From NCBI RefSeq assembly GCF_000161455.1, contig NZ_CM000745.1:4089045-4153044 (forward strand): DNA of 64,000 nucleotides, in the 5' to 3' direction. Position 1 is the first letter of the stretch. Each line of letters starts with the position of its first letter. Source of the stretch: Bacillus pseudomycoides DSM 12442. GTDB taxonomy: Bacteria; Bacillota; Bacilli; Bacillales; Bacillaceae_G. A program made the position numbers and the translations under genes. Under the pieces are notes generated by a model that worked only from the letters and a program-made list of their open reading frames with translations, had not been told where the DNA came from and ran no database searches. Below are positions 51,884 to 61,432 of the stretch, one piece after another.

Positions 51884-53219
51884 GAGCTGCACCTCCCTGA
51901 GTAGGCTCTTCTAATGCTGCAGGTCCTTTTTTTGCGAACTTCAGCATGAGATATACATCGGCAATTAAAAGCAATGTGTAGAACAATACTAAACTAATTA
52001 ACGAGAACCAAATTTGTGGAACGGAAATTGGTGAGACAGATTCAGCTGTGCGCATCAATTTATATACTGTCCATGGCTGACGACCTGCTTCAGCAACAAT
52101 CCATCCAGCATTAATCGCAACATATGGAAGTAATACAGACCACATTGTAATTTTTAAGAAACGTTTTGAGTTTTCTAGTTTTCCTTTTCGGTTTAAATAG
52201 AAACCAAACCAAGTTAATGCCATGAAGAATACGCCAAGTGCAACCATTAAACGGAAGCTATAGTAAACAAGGTTTACGTTCGGACGATCTTCTTTCGGGA
52301 TATCTTTCAAACCGACAATTTCTCCATCAAATGAGTTTGTATAGAAGAAGCTGCCGAGTTTTGGAATTGTTAATAATTCAAAGTTCTTCTCATTCTTCAC
52401 ATCGGGAATTTGGATGATTGAGAAGCCTTGACCTTTACCAGTTTCCCAAACTGCTTCCATTGCAGCCCCTTTTGCAGGTTGCATTTTTGCAGCGAAAGCG
52501 CCGGATTGGTGACCGATGAAAGGTGTTGCAGTTGCCGCAAATAATCCTAAAACTAAACCAAATTTAAATGATTTTTTAAAGAACTCCACATCGTTTTTAC
52601 GTAATAAATGATAGGCACTGATTGCCATAACGAAGAAAGAACCAACAATATAACAGCCAACAACTGTATGGAAGAACATATGCCATGCATATGGATTTGT
52701 AACAAGTGCCCAGAAATCATTTAACTCAGCGCGGCCATTACGCACCACGTAGCCAACAGGGTTTTGCATAAAGCCGTTTGCTGTAATAATCCAAAGCGCG
52801 GAAATATTTGTTCCAAGTGCAACCATCCACATACAAAAAGCACGGAACTTTGGTGAGATTTTATCTTTACCGAATAACCAAATTCCCATGAAAGTAGATT
52901 CTAAGAAGAAAGCAACAAGTGCTTCGATTGCGAGTGGTGATCCGAAAATATCCCCCATATATTTTGAGTACTCAGACCAGTTTGTCCCAAATTGGAACTC
53001 CATCGTAATACCGGTTATAATCCCCATTACGAAGTTAATCGTAAATAGCTTACCCCAGAAATTCGCCATTTTTCGATAAGTGGGATTTAATGTACGTGCA
53101 TATTGTGTTTCCATACACGCTACTAAAATAACAAGTCCGATTGTCAAAGGTACAAACAAAAAGTGATAAAAAATAGTAATTGCAAATTGAAAACGACTCA
53201 GTAACAGAACGTCGGACAT
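51873..53219 (-). CDS. cydA: Cytochrome bd oxidase subunit I
   Basis: A 448-aa membrane protein that carries the hemes. His 18 in FYHFLFVPLTIGL is a heme ligand; GRQPWTVYKLMRTAESVSP (about 376) and a short Q-loop place it with the Bacillus CydA/YthA group. It oxidises menaquinol and reduces oxygen. AAAAGGAGTG precedes the ATG. No CydCD genes follow, so this could be the YthAB-type second oxidase rather than the main CydABCD set. Confidence 0.93.
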   Translation of the reverse strand: MSDVLLLSRFQFAITIFYHFLFVPLTIGLVILVACMETQYARTLNPTYRKMANFWGKLFTINFVMGIITGITMEFQFGTNWSEYSKYMGDIFGSPLAIEALVAFFLESTFMGIWLFGKDKISPKFRAFCMWMVALGTNISALWIITANGFMQNPVGYVVRNGRAELNDFWALVTNPYAWHMFFHTVVGCYIVGSFFVMAISAYHLLRKNDVEFFKKSFKFGLVLGLFAATATPFIGHQSGAFAAKMQPAKGAAMEAVWETGKGQGFSIIQIPDVKNEKNFELLTIPKLGSFFYTNSFDGEIVGLKDIPKEDRPNVNLVYYSFRLMVALGVFFMALTWFGFYLNRKGKLENSKRFLKITMWSVLLPYVAINAGWIVAEAGRQPWTVYKLMRTAESVSPISVPQIWFSLISLVLFYTLLLIADVYLMLKFAKKGPAALEEPTQGGAAHVS

Positions 53220-53443
53220 AATAAAGATTCACTCCTTTTTAACATTATCTACATTTAGTTTATAGTGGAAACGTGAGTAAAGTATGGGAGAGTTGTTACA
53301 GAGCTGTGTGTATATTATGAAGAAATTATGTCGGTTGTCTGAAAAATTATATATTTGCAATAAAGTAATATCCTTTTGGTATTTTTTTGATTTTGGTACA
53401 CTTAGTATGTAGTTTAAATGAAAGAAAAGAGGGGCTATTTACT

Positions 53444-54007
53444 ATGAAGTCATTAGAAGAGATTTTGCAGTATAATGAAAAATTCGTTGAAGAGAAAAAA
53501 TATGAAGAGTATGAGGCAGGAAAATTCCCGAATAAAAAAATGGTAATCATTTCTTGTATGGATACACGTCTCGTTGAATTATTACCAAAAGCAATGAATA
53601 TGCGTAATGGTGATGTGAAAATTATTAAAGTAGCGGGTGCTGTTATTTCCCATCCATTTGGAAGTATTATGCGTAGTATTTTAGTTGCTGTATATGAGCT
53701 TGGCGCAGATGAAGTATGTGTTGTTGGTCACCATGATTGTGGTATGGCAAAAATACAGGCGAGCAGCACAATTGAAAAAATGAGAGAGCGCGGCGTGACA
53801 GAAGAGAAATTAGATACACTTCGTTATTCTGGAATCGATTTAGAGAGATTCTTACAAGGATTCTCTAGCGTAGAAGAAAGTGTAGAACATAGCGTTTCTG
53901 TACTTCGTAACCATCCATTACTTCCAGCAGAAGTGCCTGTCCACGGTCTTGTTATTCATCCTGATACAGGAAAATTAGATCTTGTTGTGAATGGCTACGA
54001 AGCTTAA
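53444..54007 (+). CDS. Beta-class carbonic anhydrase
   Basis: A 187-aa enzyme: zinc site from Cys/Asp/Arg in SCMDTRLVELLP (about 38), His and Cys in GHHDCGM (about 97), VAGAVISHPFGSIMRS (about 63). It interconverts CO2 and bicarbonate in the cytoplasm. The frame opens 19 codons earlier; GAGGGG sits about 10 nt before the ATG at 53444. Its stop overlaps the stop of convergent yidD by 3 nt and there is no terminator between them. Confidence 0.93.
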   Translation: MKSLEEILQYNEKFVEEKKYEEYEAGKFPNKKMVIISCMDTRLVELLPKAMNMRNGDVKIIKVAGAVISHPFGSIMRSILVAVYELGADEVCVVGHHDCGMAKIQASSTIEKMRERGVTEEKLDTLRYSGIDLERFLQGFSSVEESVEHSVSVLRNHPLLPAEVPVHGLVIHPDTGKLDLVVNGYEA

Positions 54008-54234
54008 TTTCTTTTTTCTTTTTTGTCCGGGACGGGGTCAAATCCTCCTGGATGAAAAGGGTGACATTTTAAAATACGTTTTAGTGTGAGCCAAAAACCT
54101 TTGAAAGCACCGTGTTTTTGAAACGCCTCTAATCCATAATGGGAGCATGTTGGATAAAAGCGACATGTAGGTGGTGTCATCGGAGAAATAAATTTTTGAT
54201 AAAAGCGTATGATTCCGATAAAAATCTGTTTCAT
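54004..54234 (-). CDS. yidD: Membrane protein insertion efficiency factor
   Basis: A 76-aa protein with the YidD signature IRFYQKFISPM, CRFYPTCSHYGLEAF and HPGGFDPVP. It assists YidC-dependent membrane protein insertion. GGAGACCGTT precedes the ATG. It sits beside luxS as its homologue ytjA does in B. subtilis. Confidence 0.95.
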   Translation of the reverse strand: MKQIFIGIIRFYQKFISPMTPPTCRFYPTCSHYGLEAFQKHGAFKGFWLTLKRILKCHPFHPGGFDPVPDKKEKRN

Positions 54235-54306
54235 AACGGTCTCCTTTCCAGCATATTCTTCTAGTATTATAGCACGGGCTATACATAATACTTTACTAAT
54301 TTGAAT

Positions 54307-54336
54307 TTCCGTTATATCATATTGGATATAACGGAA
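54307..54336. promoter_or_regulatory. Perfect 12-bp inverted repeat before luxS
   Basis: TTCCGTTATATC-N6-GATATAACGGAA, 27 bp before the luxS ATG, with no T-run. It could be an operator or a leader hairpin. No protein is known to me for this site. Confidence 0.55.
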
Positions 54337-54363
54337 TTAAAATTAAAGCGGGAGAGATGTTTT

Positions 54364-54837
54364 ATGCCATCAGTAGAAAGCTTTGAATTAGATCATACGA
54401 TTGTAAAGGCACCTTATGTAAGACATTGTGGTGTTCATAAAGTAGGTAGTGACGGTATTGTTAATAAATTCGATATTCGTTTTTGCCAACCGAATAAACA
54501 AGCGATGAAGCCAGATGTTATTCATACGTTAGAACATTTATTAGCGTTTAATTTACGTAAATATATTGATCGTTATCCGCATTTTGACATTATCGATATT
54601 TCACCAATGGGTTGCCAAACAGGATATTATCTTGTTGTAAGCGGGACACCAACTGTTCGTGAAGTCATTGATTTATTAGAACTTACATTAAAAGATGCGG
54701 TTCAAATTACAGAAATTCCAGCTGCAAACGAAACGCAGTGTGGTCAAGCGAAGCTTCATGATTTAGAAGGAGCAAAACGCTTAATGAATTTCTGGTTAAG
54801 CCAAGATAAAGATGATCTTGAGAAAGTATTTGGTTAA
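54364..54837 (+). CDS. luxS: S-ribosylhomocysteine lyase (AI-2 synthase)
   Basis: A 157-aa metalloenzyme that cleaves S-ribosylhomocysteine to homocysteine and DPD, the AI-2 precursor. Metal ligands His 54 and His 58 in HTLEHL and the Cys in ETQCGQ (about 126); Cys 84 in MGCQTG is the second catalytic residue. The ATG at 54364 follows GGGAGAG; the longer open frame crosses the inverted repeat. Monocistronic. Confidence 0.97.
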   Translation: MPSVESFELDHTIVKAPYVRHCGVHKVGSDGIVNKFDIRFCQPNKQAMKPDVIHTLEHLLAFNLRKYIDRYPHFDIIDISPMGCQTGYYLVVSGTPTVREVIDLLELTLKDAVQITEIPAANETQCGQAKLHDLEGAKRLMNFWLSQDKDDLEKVFG

Positions 54838-54840
54838 TAG

Positions 54841-54878
54841 ATGAAAAAGCTGCCTGTGAAAAGGCAGCTTTTTATAGT
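54841..54878 (+). terminator. Terminator of luxS
   Basis: Stem AAAAAGCTGCCT / AGGCAGCTTTTT, loop about 7 nt. Confidence 0.9.
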
Positions 54879-55196
54879 TTAAAGAACATCTTAGAGGAGT
54901 TAATAAATAAAAATTTAGAGGGTTTTCTGCGCGATTAAACCAATTATGAGGGCTTGAATCATCATATTTAACTTTTACTGTCAAATCAAATTAAGAAAAT
55001 ATACTTTGTTTTCACTTTAATCGAATAAAAATAAGCCTCTTTAATCACTCCAGCATCATTAATAAAATTAGATAATGGATTAGCAGTTAAATGATCGTTT
55101 TTCTGAAAAACAGAGAGCGTGGTTTTTAGTTAGATTTTCTTTCGTGGTCTCCTATGTATATTTTTCAGTCCAGTTTAAAATATGAAGTAAAAAGGT

Positions 55197-55315
55197 GTAG
55201 TATTTTTTACTAAAATATATAGTGATATGACAATGTTTTTCACTAAAAATATTTTGACTTTTTTGAATTTTTTTAGTAAAAAGATAATATGACTTTATTT
55301 TTTAGTGGAATGAAC
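55197..55315 (+). promoter_or_regulatory. gal promoter region with four ACTAAAA boxes
   Basis: TTGAAT (55263-55268), 16-bp spacer, TAATAT (55285-55290). Around it are four similar words: TTTACTAAAA, TTCACTAAAAA, and in reverse TTTTTAGTAAAAA and TTTTTTAGTGGAA; the last lies just past the start site. This looks like a multi-site operator, perhaps for the LacI-type regulator of the operon. The stretch 54880-55196 shows nothing else I can name. Confidence 0.45.
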
Positions 55316-55441
55316 TCGAAGTTAGGAAGGAAAACAACTCGTGCGAAGATGGGGGATAGTGGGCATTATAGATTTCATAGTTTAATGGACAGTAAACCAG
55401 ATTTAGAAGCCGAGTTGTGTATGGGATAAAGGAAATTCAGT

Positions 55442-55599
55442 ATAAAGTGAAACTTTAATCATTGGGGAGGTTCTTCATCCCCCACTGATTATTAGCCCTC
55501 ACCAATCGGGCTTTTACGGGTAGTTGATTCCCGACTTAACTTCTTTGCTCTTGCTGAAATTTGAGGTGGGGGTCTTACTGCCCGTTAATGCGGGATAAA
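55442..55599 (-). repeat. bcr1 element, complete, directly upstream of galK
   Basis: 158 bp, ATAAA at 55442-55446 and 55595-55599. Same internal blocks as the other complete copies, minus orientation. Its right edge is 20 bp from the galK ATG and 4-5 bp from the ribosome site. Confidence 0.88.
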
Positions 55600-55619
55600 T
55601 AGCATGAGGAGGATCTTAG

Positions 55620-56801
55620 ATGATACATAACCAGTTAATGGAGAGTTTTAAGAAAATATTTCACCAAGAGGAGTATCGTACTTTCTTTGCTCCTGGTCGG
55701 ATTAATTTGATTGGAGAACATACTGATTATAACGGAGGAAATGTGTTTCCATGTGCCATTACTTTCGGCACTTATGCGTTAGCAAGTAAACGAGATGATG
55801 CGTTAATATGTGCCTATTCATTGAACTTCCCCGAAAAGGGTGTTATTTCATTTTCTTTACAAGAATTAGATTATAAGCAAGAACATGATTGGGCGAATTA
55901 TCCAAAAGGTATGATTCGTTATCTCATAGAAGCTGGATATAGCATTGATTCAGGAATTAACATTATGTTTTATGGAAATATTCCAAATGGTGCGGGATTG
56001 TCATCATCTGCCTCTATTGAGCTTGTAACAGGAGTAACGATGGAAGGATTATTCCAATTTGAATTAGATCGTATAGAATTAGTTAAAATTGGTAAAAAGG
56101 TGGAGAATTATTTTATCGGTGTAAATAGTGGTATTATGGATCAATTTGCTATTGGGATGGGAAAAGCAAGATATGGGATGTTGTTGAATTGTCAAACACT
56201 GAATTTTACGTATGCGCCATTGCAGTTGGATAACTACAATATCATTATTATGAATACGAACAAGCGTCGAGAGCTTACTGCTTCTAAGTATAATGAGAGA
56301 AGAATGGAATGTGAACAGGCACTTGCAAAATTGCAAGAGGTAATTGATATAAGCTCCTTAGGAGAACTAACTGAAAAAATGTTTGAACAATATAAGCATG
56401 TAATTAAGGAAGATAGCTTAAGAAAACGGGCTAAACATGTTGTGTATGAAAACTGTCGAACATTGCAATCTGTAAAAGAGTTAAAAGAAAATAATATAAA
56501 AGAATTTGGAAGATTGATGAATGAATCTCATTGTTCTTTACGTGATGATTATGAAGTGACAGGACGAGAACTAGATACATTGGTTGAATCAGCTTGGAAA
56601 CAAGAAGGGGTTATAGGAGCACGTATGACAGGTGCAGGGTTTGGTGGCTGTGCGATTGTGATCGTTGAGAAAGAATATACGGATCAATTTATTTGTAACG
56701 TTGGACAAAAATATAGAGACACCATCGGTTACGAAGCGACATTTTATGTTGCCGAGATTGGGGATGGGGCAAGAGAATTACAAAAAGAGGCCATGCAATA
56801 A
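55620..56801 (+). CDS. galK: Galactokinase
   Basis: A 393-aa GHMP kinase: GRINLIGEHTDYNGG signature (about 26), ATP-binding GNIPNGAGLSSSASIE (about 118) and motif 3 MTGAGFGGCAI (about 336). It makes galactose-1-phosphate. GAGGAGG precedes the ATG. First gene of galK-galT-galM-regulator; no galE is in the cluster, so the epimerase must lie elsewhere. Confidence 0.95.
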   Translation: MIHNQLMESFKKIFHQEEYRTFFAPGRINLIGEHTDYNGGNVFPCAITFGTYALASKRDDALICAYSLNFPEKGVISFSLQELDYKQEHDWANYPKGMIRYLIEAGYSIDSGINIMFYGNIPNGAGLSSSASIELVTGVTMEGLFQFELDRIELVKIGKKVENYFIGVNSGIMDQFAIGMGKARYGMLLNCQTLNFTYAPLQLDNYNIIIMNTNKRRELTASKYNERRMECEQALAKLQEVIDISSLGELTEKMFEQYKHVIKEDSLRKRAKHVVYENCRTLQSVKELKENNIKEFGRLMNESHCSLRDDYEVTGRELDTLVESAWKQEGVIGARMTGAGFGGCAIVIVEKEYTDQFICNVGQKYRDTIGYEATFYVAEIGDGARELQKEAMQ

Positions 56802-56966
56802 ATGGCATATTACATTAGTTCCTGTGCTTGTATAGCAATTAATAGAGCAAACTTCAATGTAGTAGTTACAGCTAATGTATAACGATTTTATTTCTCTTTA
56901 TAGATGTTTAGGATGGGTATGAAAATAATCCGAATGGATATAACGATTCAGCGGAGGGAAAGTATC

Positions 56967-58472
56967 ATGAATGTTTATCAAGTCATTGAGCAACTTATAA
57001 AACGGGCATGTTCACTTCGGTTTATCGAAAGAGAAGATGGAATTTATATAAGAAATCAAATTCTTCACCTTCTTCATTTAGAGCGTTTTGAAATGCAAGA
57101 AAGTAAAGCGGAAGAAAAAGAAATAACAGATTTACTAGAAGATTTAGTTCAGTATGCCAGTGAACAAGGAATTATTGATGGTCATTCTCACAATAGAGAA
57201 ATATTAGCGAATCAAATTATGAACTGCTTCATGTCAAAACCATCGACTATTAATCAATGTTTCTATCAACATTATGAGTGCCATCCAGAATATGCAACTA
57301 ATTATTTTTATGAATTAAGTCAAATAAGCAACTATATTCAAACGAAGCGTGTTCAAAAAAATATTACTTATAAAGCTAATACAGAGTATGGAGAATTGGA
57401 CATTACCATCAATTTATCTAAACCGGAAAAAGATCCAAAGGAAATTGAAAACGAAAACGTAATACAAAATACGGATTATCCGAAATGTTTGCTTTGTATT
57501 GAAAATGAAGGATATGTGGGCAGAATTGGCCATCCAGCACGCTCTAACCATAGAATGATTCGAACGGAATTATTAGGAGAGCGATGGTACTTACAATATT
57601 CTCCTTATGTGTACTATAACGAACATTGCATTGTGCTAGCAGAAACGCATCGGAATATGGAAATAAATTGCCAAGCTTTCGGAAGATTACTTTCTTTTGT
57701 GAAACGGTTCCCTCATTATTTTATTGGCTCCAATGCTGATTTACCTATTGTAGGCGGGTCTATTTTATCACATGATCATTATCAAGGTGGTAAATATGAA
57801 TTTGCGATGGCAAAAGCAGCAGATGATTATGCATTTAAATTGGATAGATTCCCAGGGGTTCAATGTTCAGTAGTGAAATGGCCCATGTCTGTTATTCGCT
57901 TAAAAGGTAAGGATTCGAATTTATTAGTAAATGTGGCAGATTACATTTTGGGGAAATGGAAGCAATATAGCGATTCATCTGTTCATATTTATGCACATAC
58001 AGACGGTGTGCCACATAATACGATTACGCCTATTGCTCGCAAGCGAAATGAACAGTATGAGTTGGACCTCGTATTACGAAATAATCGTACAAGTGAGAAG
58101 TATCCCTTTGGTATCTTTCATCCGCATCAGGATGTACAACATATTAAGAAGGAAAACGTCGGTTTAATTGAAGTGATGGGATTAGCTGTACTTCCAGCAA
58201 GGCTGAAATTAGAACTACAAGAGGTAGAACGATATATATTGTATAAAGACAATTGTGTAGCGGAATATCACAAACGATGGGCAGAACAACTGAGAGAGCG
58301 GTATAAAAAGGAAGCGAATGAAGAGGATATTCACCATATTGTTCAAAAAGAGTTAGCGGCTAAATTTTTAAGGGCATTAGAAGATGCTGGGGTTTTCAAA
58401 CGAAACGATGAAGGAATAGCTGCATTTAAACGTTTTATACAAAGTTTAGAGGAGCGGAAGATAGGGATATGA
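56967..58472 (+). CDS. galT: UDP-glucose-hexose-1-phosphate uridylyltransferase, class II
   Basis: A 501-aa protein of the Firmicute GalT type. CLLCIENEGYVGRIGHPAR (about 180), ISHDHYQGG-like catalytic region GSILSHDHYQGGKYE (about 268) and the late HPHQDVQHIKKENVG (about 384). It exchanges UMP between UDP-glucose and galactose-1-phosphate. CGGAGGG precedes the ATG at 56967; the frame opens 21 codons earlier. A 165-bp gap separates it from galK. It overlaps galM by 4 nt. Confidence 0.93.
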   Translation: MNVYQVIEQLIKRACSLRFIEREDGIYIRNQILHLLHLERFEMQESKAEEKEITDLLEDLVQYASEQGIIDGHSHNREILANQIMNCFMSKPSTINQCFYQHYECHPEYATNYFYELSQISNYIQTKRVQKNITYKANTEYGELDITINLSKPEKDPKEIENENVIQNTDYPKCLLCIENEGYVGRIGHPARSNHRMIRTELLGERWYLQYSPYVYYNEHCIVLAETHRNMEINCQAFGRLLSFVKRFPHYFIGSNADLPIVGGSILSHDHYQGGKYEFAMAKAADDYAFKLDRFPGVQCSVVKWPMSVIRLKGKDSNLLVNVADYILGKWKQYSDSSVHIYAHTDGVPHNTITPIARKRNEQYELDLVLRNNRTSEKYPFGIFHPHQDVQHIKKENVGLIEVMGLAVLPARLKLELQEVERYILYKDNCVAEYHKRWAEQLRERYKKEANEEDIHHIVQKELAAKFLRALEDAGVFKRNDEGIAAFKRFIQSLEERKIGI

Positions 58473-59515
58473 AAGCCTTTCAAAATGTATTTGGTAAAGT
58501 AAATGGAGAAGATGTGTACGCTTATACATTAAAAAATGACAATGATATAGAAGTTACGTGTTTAAATTACGGTTGTGTGATTACAAAAATCATTACTCCT
58601 GATAGGAAAGGAAATTATGAAAATATCGTTTTAGGTTTTGAAGAATTAGAAAACTATGAGAGATATTCTCCATACTTTGGAGCAGTTGTAGGAAGAGTGG
58701 CTGGTAGAATCAAAGGTGCTCAATTTGAGTTGGATGGCAACACATATACGCTAGTAAAAAACGATCAAGACAATCACCTTCATGGTGGTTTAAAAGGATT
58801 TAGTTATATCGTTTGGGATGCTAAAATAATAGGAAATGAGAAGGAAAATGGAATTGAATTTACTTATACTAGCCCTAACGGAGAAGAAGGATATCCAGGA
58901 ACTGTACATGTAAAAGTGATCTATACATTAAATAACGCGAATGAATTTTTGATTCGTTATGAAGCGCAGTCAGATAAAACGACCATATTAAACGTAACAA
59001 ATCATACGTATTTTAACTTAAGTGGTAATTTAAAACGGGATGTCTTACAGCATACTTTAAAAATGAGTAGTGATCAATTTCTAGAATTAAACGAGCAATT
59101 ATTACCAACGGGTGAAATATTGGATGTAATAGATACGCCCTTCGATTTCCGAGCAGGAAGGCAAATAAAAGAGGGAGTATATTCTCGCTATTATCAAAAT
59201 GAATTAGTAGGAAAAGGATATGATCATCCTTTTCTTTTGAATAGCAACTGCGACCAGGAAATCATATTATGGGATGAAGAAAGTGGTCGCAAATTAGTTG
59301 TGGAAACAGATGAAGTTGGGGTAGTTTTGTACACAGGAAACCAATTACCAGGTGATTTTGAAATATGTGGGGTACAATCCAAAAAGTATTTAGGGCTTTG
59401 TCTAGAAACGCAAGGATTGCCTGATGCCATTCATCATCCGAATTTCCCTTCTTATATTTTAAATAAAAATCAATTATTCTCCTCCTCAACGAAATATACG
59501 TTTCGGATTGAATAA
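58469..59515 (+). CDS. galM: Aldose 1-epimerase (mutarotase)
   Basis: A 348-aa beta-sandwich enzyme: GRVAGRIKGAQFELDG (about 73), catalytic His in NHLHGGLKGF (about 100) and NVTNHTYFNLSG (about 174), Glu in LCLETQGLPDAIHHP (about 311). It converts beta- to alpha-galactose for GalK. Coupled to galT by ATGA. Confidence 0.95.
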   Translation: MKAFQNVFGKVNGEDVYAYTLKNDNDIEVTCLNYGCVITKIITPDRKGNYENIVLGFEELENYERYSPYFGAVVGRVAGRIKGAQFELDGNTYTLVKNDQDNHLHGGLKGFSYIVWDAKIIGNEKENGIEFTYTSPNGEEGYPGTVHVKVIYTLNNANEFLIRYEAQSDKTTILNVTNHTYFNLSGNLKRDVLQHTLKMSSDQFLELNEQLLPTGEILDVIDTPFDFRAGRQIKEGVYSRYYQNELVGKGYDHPFLLNSNCDQEIILWDEESGRKLVVETDEVGVVLYTGNQLPGDFEICGVQSKKYLGLCLETQGLPDAIHHPNFPSYILNKNQLFSSSTKYTFRIE

Positions 59516-59539
59516 TTGAGAAGAGCAGGTGAATCAGGT

Positions 59540-60529
59540 ATGGCAACGATTAAAGATATAGCAGAGAAGGCAGGCGTATCCATTGCTACTGTTTCTCGGG
59601 TGTTAAATAATGATCCATTGCTTTCTGTCAGTGATGGAACGAAGAAGAGGATATTTGAGGCAGCAGAGGAGTTTTCTTATAAGAAGCGTACAAAGCGTAA
59701 AAAAGAATTGCCGAAAATTACTTTGGTTCATTGGTATACAGAAGAAGAAGAGCTTAACGATTTATATTATATGTCCATTCGTTTAGGAATAGAAAAAAGA
59801 TGTGAACAGCAAGGTTTGAAAATTGTAAAACTTTTTCATAGCCAAATGGAAGAGTTGATGCAAGAAAACATTCAAGGCATGATTGCAATAGGGAAATTTA
59901 GTGAACGAGAAATAGGTTTATTTGAAACGATAACAAAAAACATTGTATTTGTAGATTATTCTCCAAATGAAGATATTTTTGATGCGGTTGTGGTAGATTT
60001 TGAAAAGGTAACCATGAAGGTGATTGATCATTTAATAGAAAAGGAACATCAAAAGATTGGATACATAGGAGGACGGGAAACATTTAAAGATCAGACTTCT
60101 GAAATTGAAGATCCAAGGGAACGTGCCTTTATAAAATATATAAAGGAAAAAGAATTATTTTGTGAAAAGTATATATACACGGGTCAGTTTTCAGTAAACG
60201 ATGGTTATTTATTAATGAAGCAGGCGATAGAAGAGCAGCAGGATCAGTTACCGACGGCTTTTTTTGTTGGAAATGATGCTATGGCAATCGGATGTTTGCG
60301 GGCATTACATGAATGTGAGATTCCTGTTCCAGAAAGAGTAAATATAATTGGTGTAAATGATCTCAGTATTTCTCAGTATCTTTCTCCTGCGCTCAGTACA
60401 GTGAAAGTATATACGGGGCTTATGGGAGAAACAGCAGTAGATTTATTAATGGAAAGATTTTCAGGACGGAATGTAGCTAAAAAGGTAATTTTGTCAACGA
60501 AATTAAACATTAGGAAAAGTAGTTTTTAG
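59540..60529 (+). CDS. LacI family regulator, GalR-like
   Basis: A 329-aa repressor: N-terminal helix-turn-helix ATIKDIAEKAGVSIATVSRV (2-21), hinge near 48-58, periplasmic-binding-like core (about 60-325) with GYIGG (about 165) and FFVGNDAMAIG. AGGTGA precedes the ATG at 59540, 24 bp after the galM stop. As last gene of the gal operon it probably controls that operon in response to galactose. Confidence 0.9.
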   Translation: MATIKDIAEKAGVSIATVSRVLNNDPLLSVSDGTKKRIFEAAEEFSYKKRTKRKKELPKITLVHWYTEEEELNDLYYMSIRLGIEKRCEQQGLKIVKLFHSQMEELMQENIQGMIAIGKFSEREIGLFETITKNIVFVDYSPNEDIFDAVVVDFEKVTMKVIDHLIEKEHQKIGYIGGRETFKDQTSEIEDPRERAFIKYIKEKELFCEKYIYTGQFSVNDGYLLMKQAIEEQQDQLPTAFFVGNDAMAIGCLRALHECEIPVPERVNIIGVNDLSISQYLSPALSTVKVYTGLMGETAVDLLMERFSGRNVAKKVILSTKLNIRKSSF

Positions 60530-60541
60530 TAAATGAATAAA

Positions 60542-60584
60542 TGAAAAAAGAAACTCCTGCTTATTGAAACAGGAGTTTCTTTTT
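60542..60584 (+). terminator. Terminator of the gal operon
   Basis: Stem AAAAAGAAACTCCTG / CAGGAGTTTCTTTTT, loop about 11 nt. Confidence 0.9.
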
Positions 60585-60664
60585 ATGGGGGTATATTAAT
60601 GGGTTAGTGTGTGGTGTAATATGGGTTTAAAAGGATTATATTCAAGATTATAGGGGATGATTGA

Positions 60665-61087
60665 GTGAACGATGCAAAAATTCAAATCAAAAAAACCAAG
60701 AGAAAAGTAGCATTGGTATTATTTATTGCGCTAGTAATGATCATTGGCTTCGGATATTGGAAGTTTTTTAGTTTGCAAGGCGTTCCGAAAGGAGAATTGA
60801 TTCGAACTGTGAAATCTCCAGATGGAAAACATGCTATAAAAACTTATTTTCATAACGCCGGATCATTAAGTGCAGATGCTGTTAGAGGAGAATTAGTTAA
60901 CCTTAGTTCCAATTCTGCCAAAAATGTATATTGGAACTATCCAGATACAGATCCACACATTGAATGGATAGATAAAGATAGAGTTAGAATTGGAGATCGA
61001 GCGTTAGATATTTCAAAGAAAGAAACTTATGATTGGCGTGAGGATGATAAGCATATAAAAGAATATCCAAAACAGTTTGTTCAATAA
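60665..61087 (+). CDS. DUF5412 family membrane-anchored protein
   Basis: A 140-aa protein: basic start, one helix (about 15-33), then an external beta domain with VKSPDGKHAIKTYFHNAGSLSADAVRGEL (shown as about residues 49-77), the DUF5412 pattern, and IEWIDKDRVRIGDR near 97. Start is GTG at 60665 with a weak GGGGAT ribosome site. Function unknown. Monocistronic. Confidence 0.78.
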   Translation: MNDAKIQIKKTKRKVALVLFIALVMIIGFGYWKFFSLQGVPKGELIRTVKSPDGKHAIKTYFHNAGSLSADAVRGELVNLSSNSAKNVYWNYPDTDPHIEWIDKDRVRIGDRALDISKKETYDWREDDKHIKEYPKQFVQ

Positions 61088-61178
61088 ATGGGATAGAACT
61101 ACTTTGATCAAATAAAGCACAAGAGTAACGAAAAGGGCTATCTTTTCTACATTAAGTGGGAAGATGGCTTTTAGCTTT

Positions 61179-61406
61179 TCATCGTAAAAGTATAGAAATT
61201 ACAATGAAGAAGATAAAACCAGAAACCAAAAAAGAAGCAATCCCTAATGTTTTTCTCCGCGCTTTCATTTCAGAAATGCCCATGATAATGAACATACATG
61301 CGAGTGAGAGCTGCATGTAAGGGAGTACATCAGTTTTGGTAAAATGGTAATAGCCTAAAAGAACAAGTGTCAGTAGTAGGAAGAAAATACGTAATCCAGT
61401 CAGCAT
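61179..61406 (-). CDS. DUF3953 (YczI-like) small membrane protein, copy 3
   Basis: A 75-aa protein with about three helices. MLTGLRIFFLLLTLVLLGYY start, MQLSLACMFIIMGISEMKARRK in the middle, GFIFFIVISILLR end. GGAGAGAA precedes the ATG. Third of three tandem paralogues in one operon after ytzI. Function unknown. Confidence 0.8.
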   Translation of the reverse strand: MLTGLRIFFLLLTLVLLGYYHFTKTDVLPYMQLSLACMFIIMGISEMKARRKTLGIASFLVSGFIFFIVISILLR

Positions 61407-61432
61407 TTCATTCTCTCCTTTGAAAATTTATA

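Noticed and set aside
54880..55196. AT-rich gap after luxS considered as a gene or riboswitch
   Set aside because: No open frame with a ribosome site and no conserved riboswitch blocks were seen.
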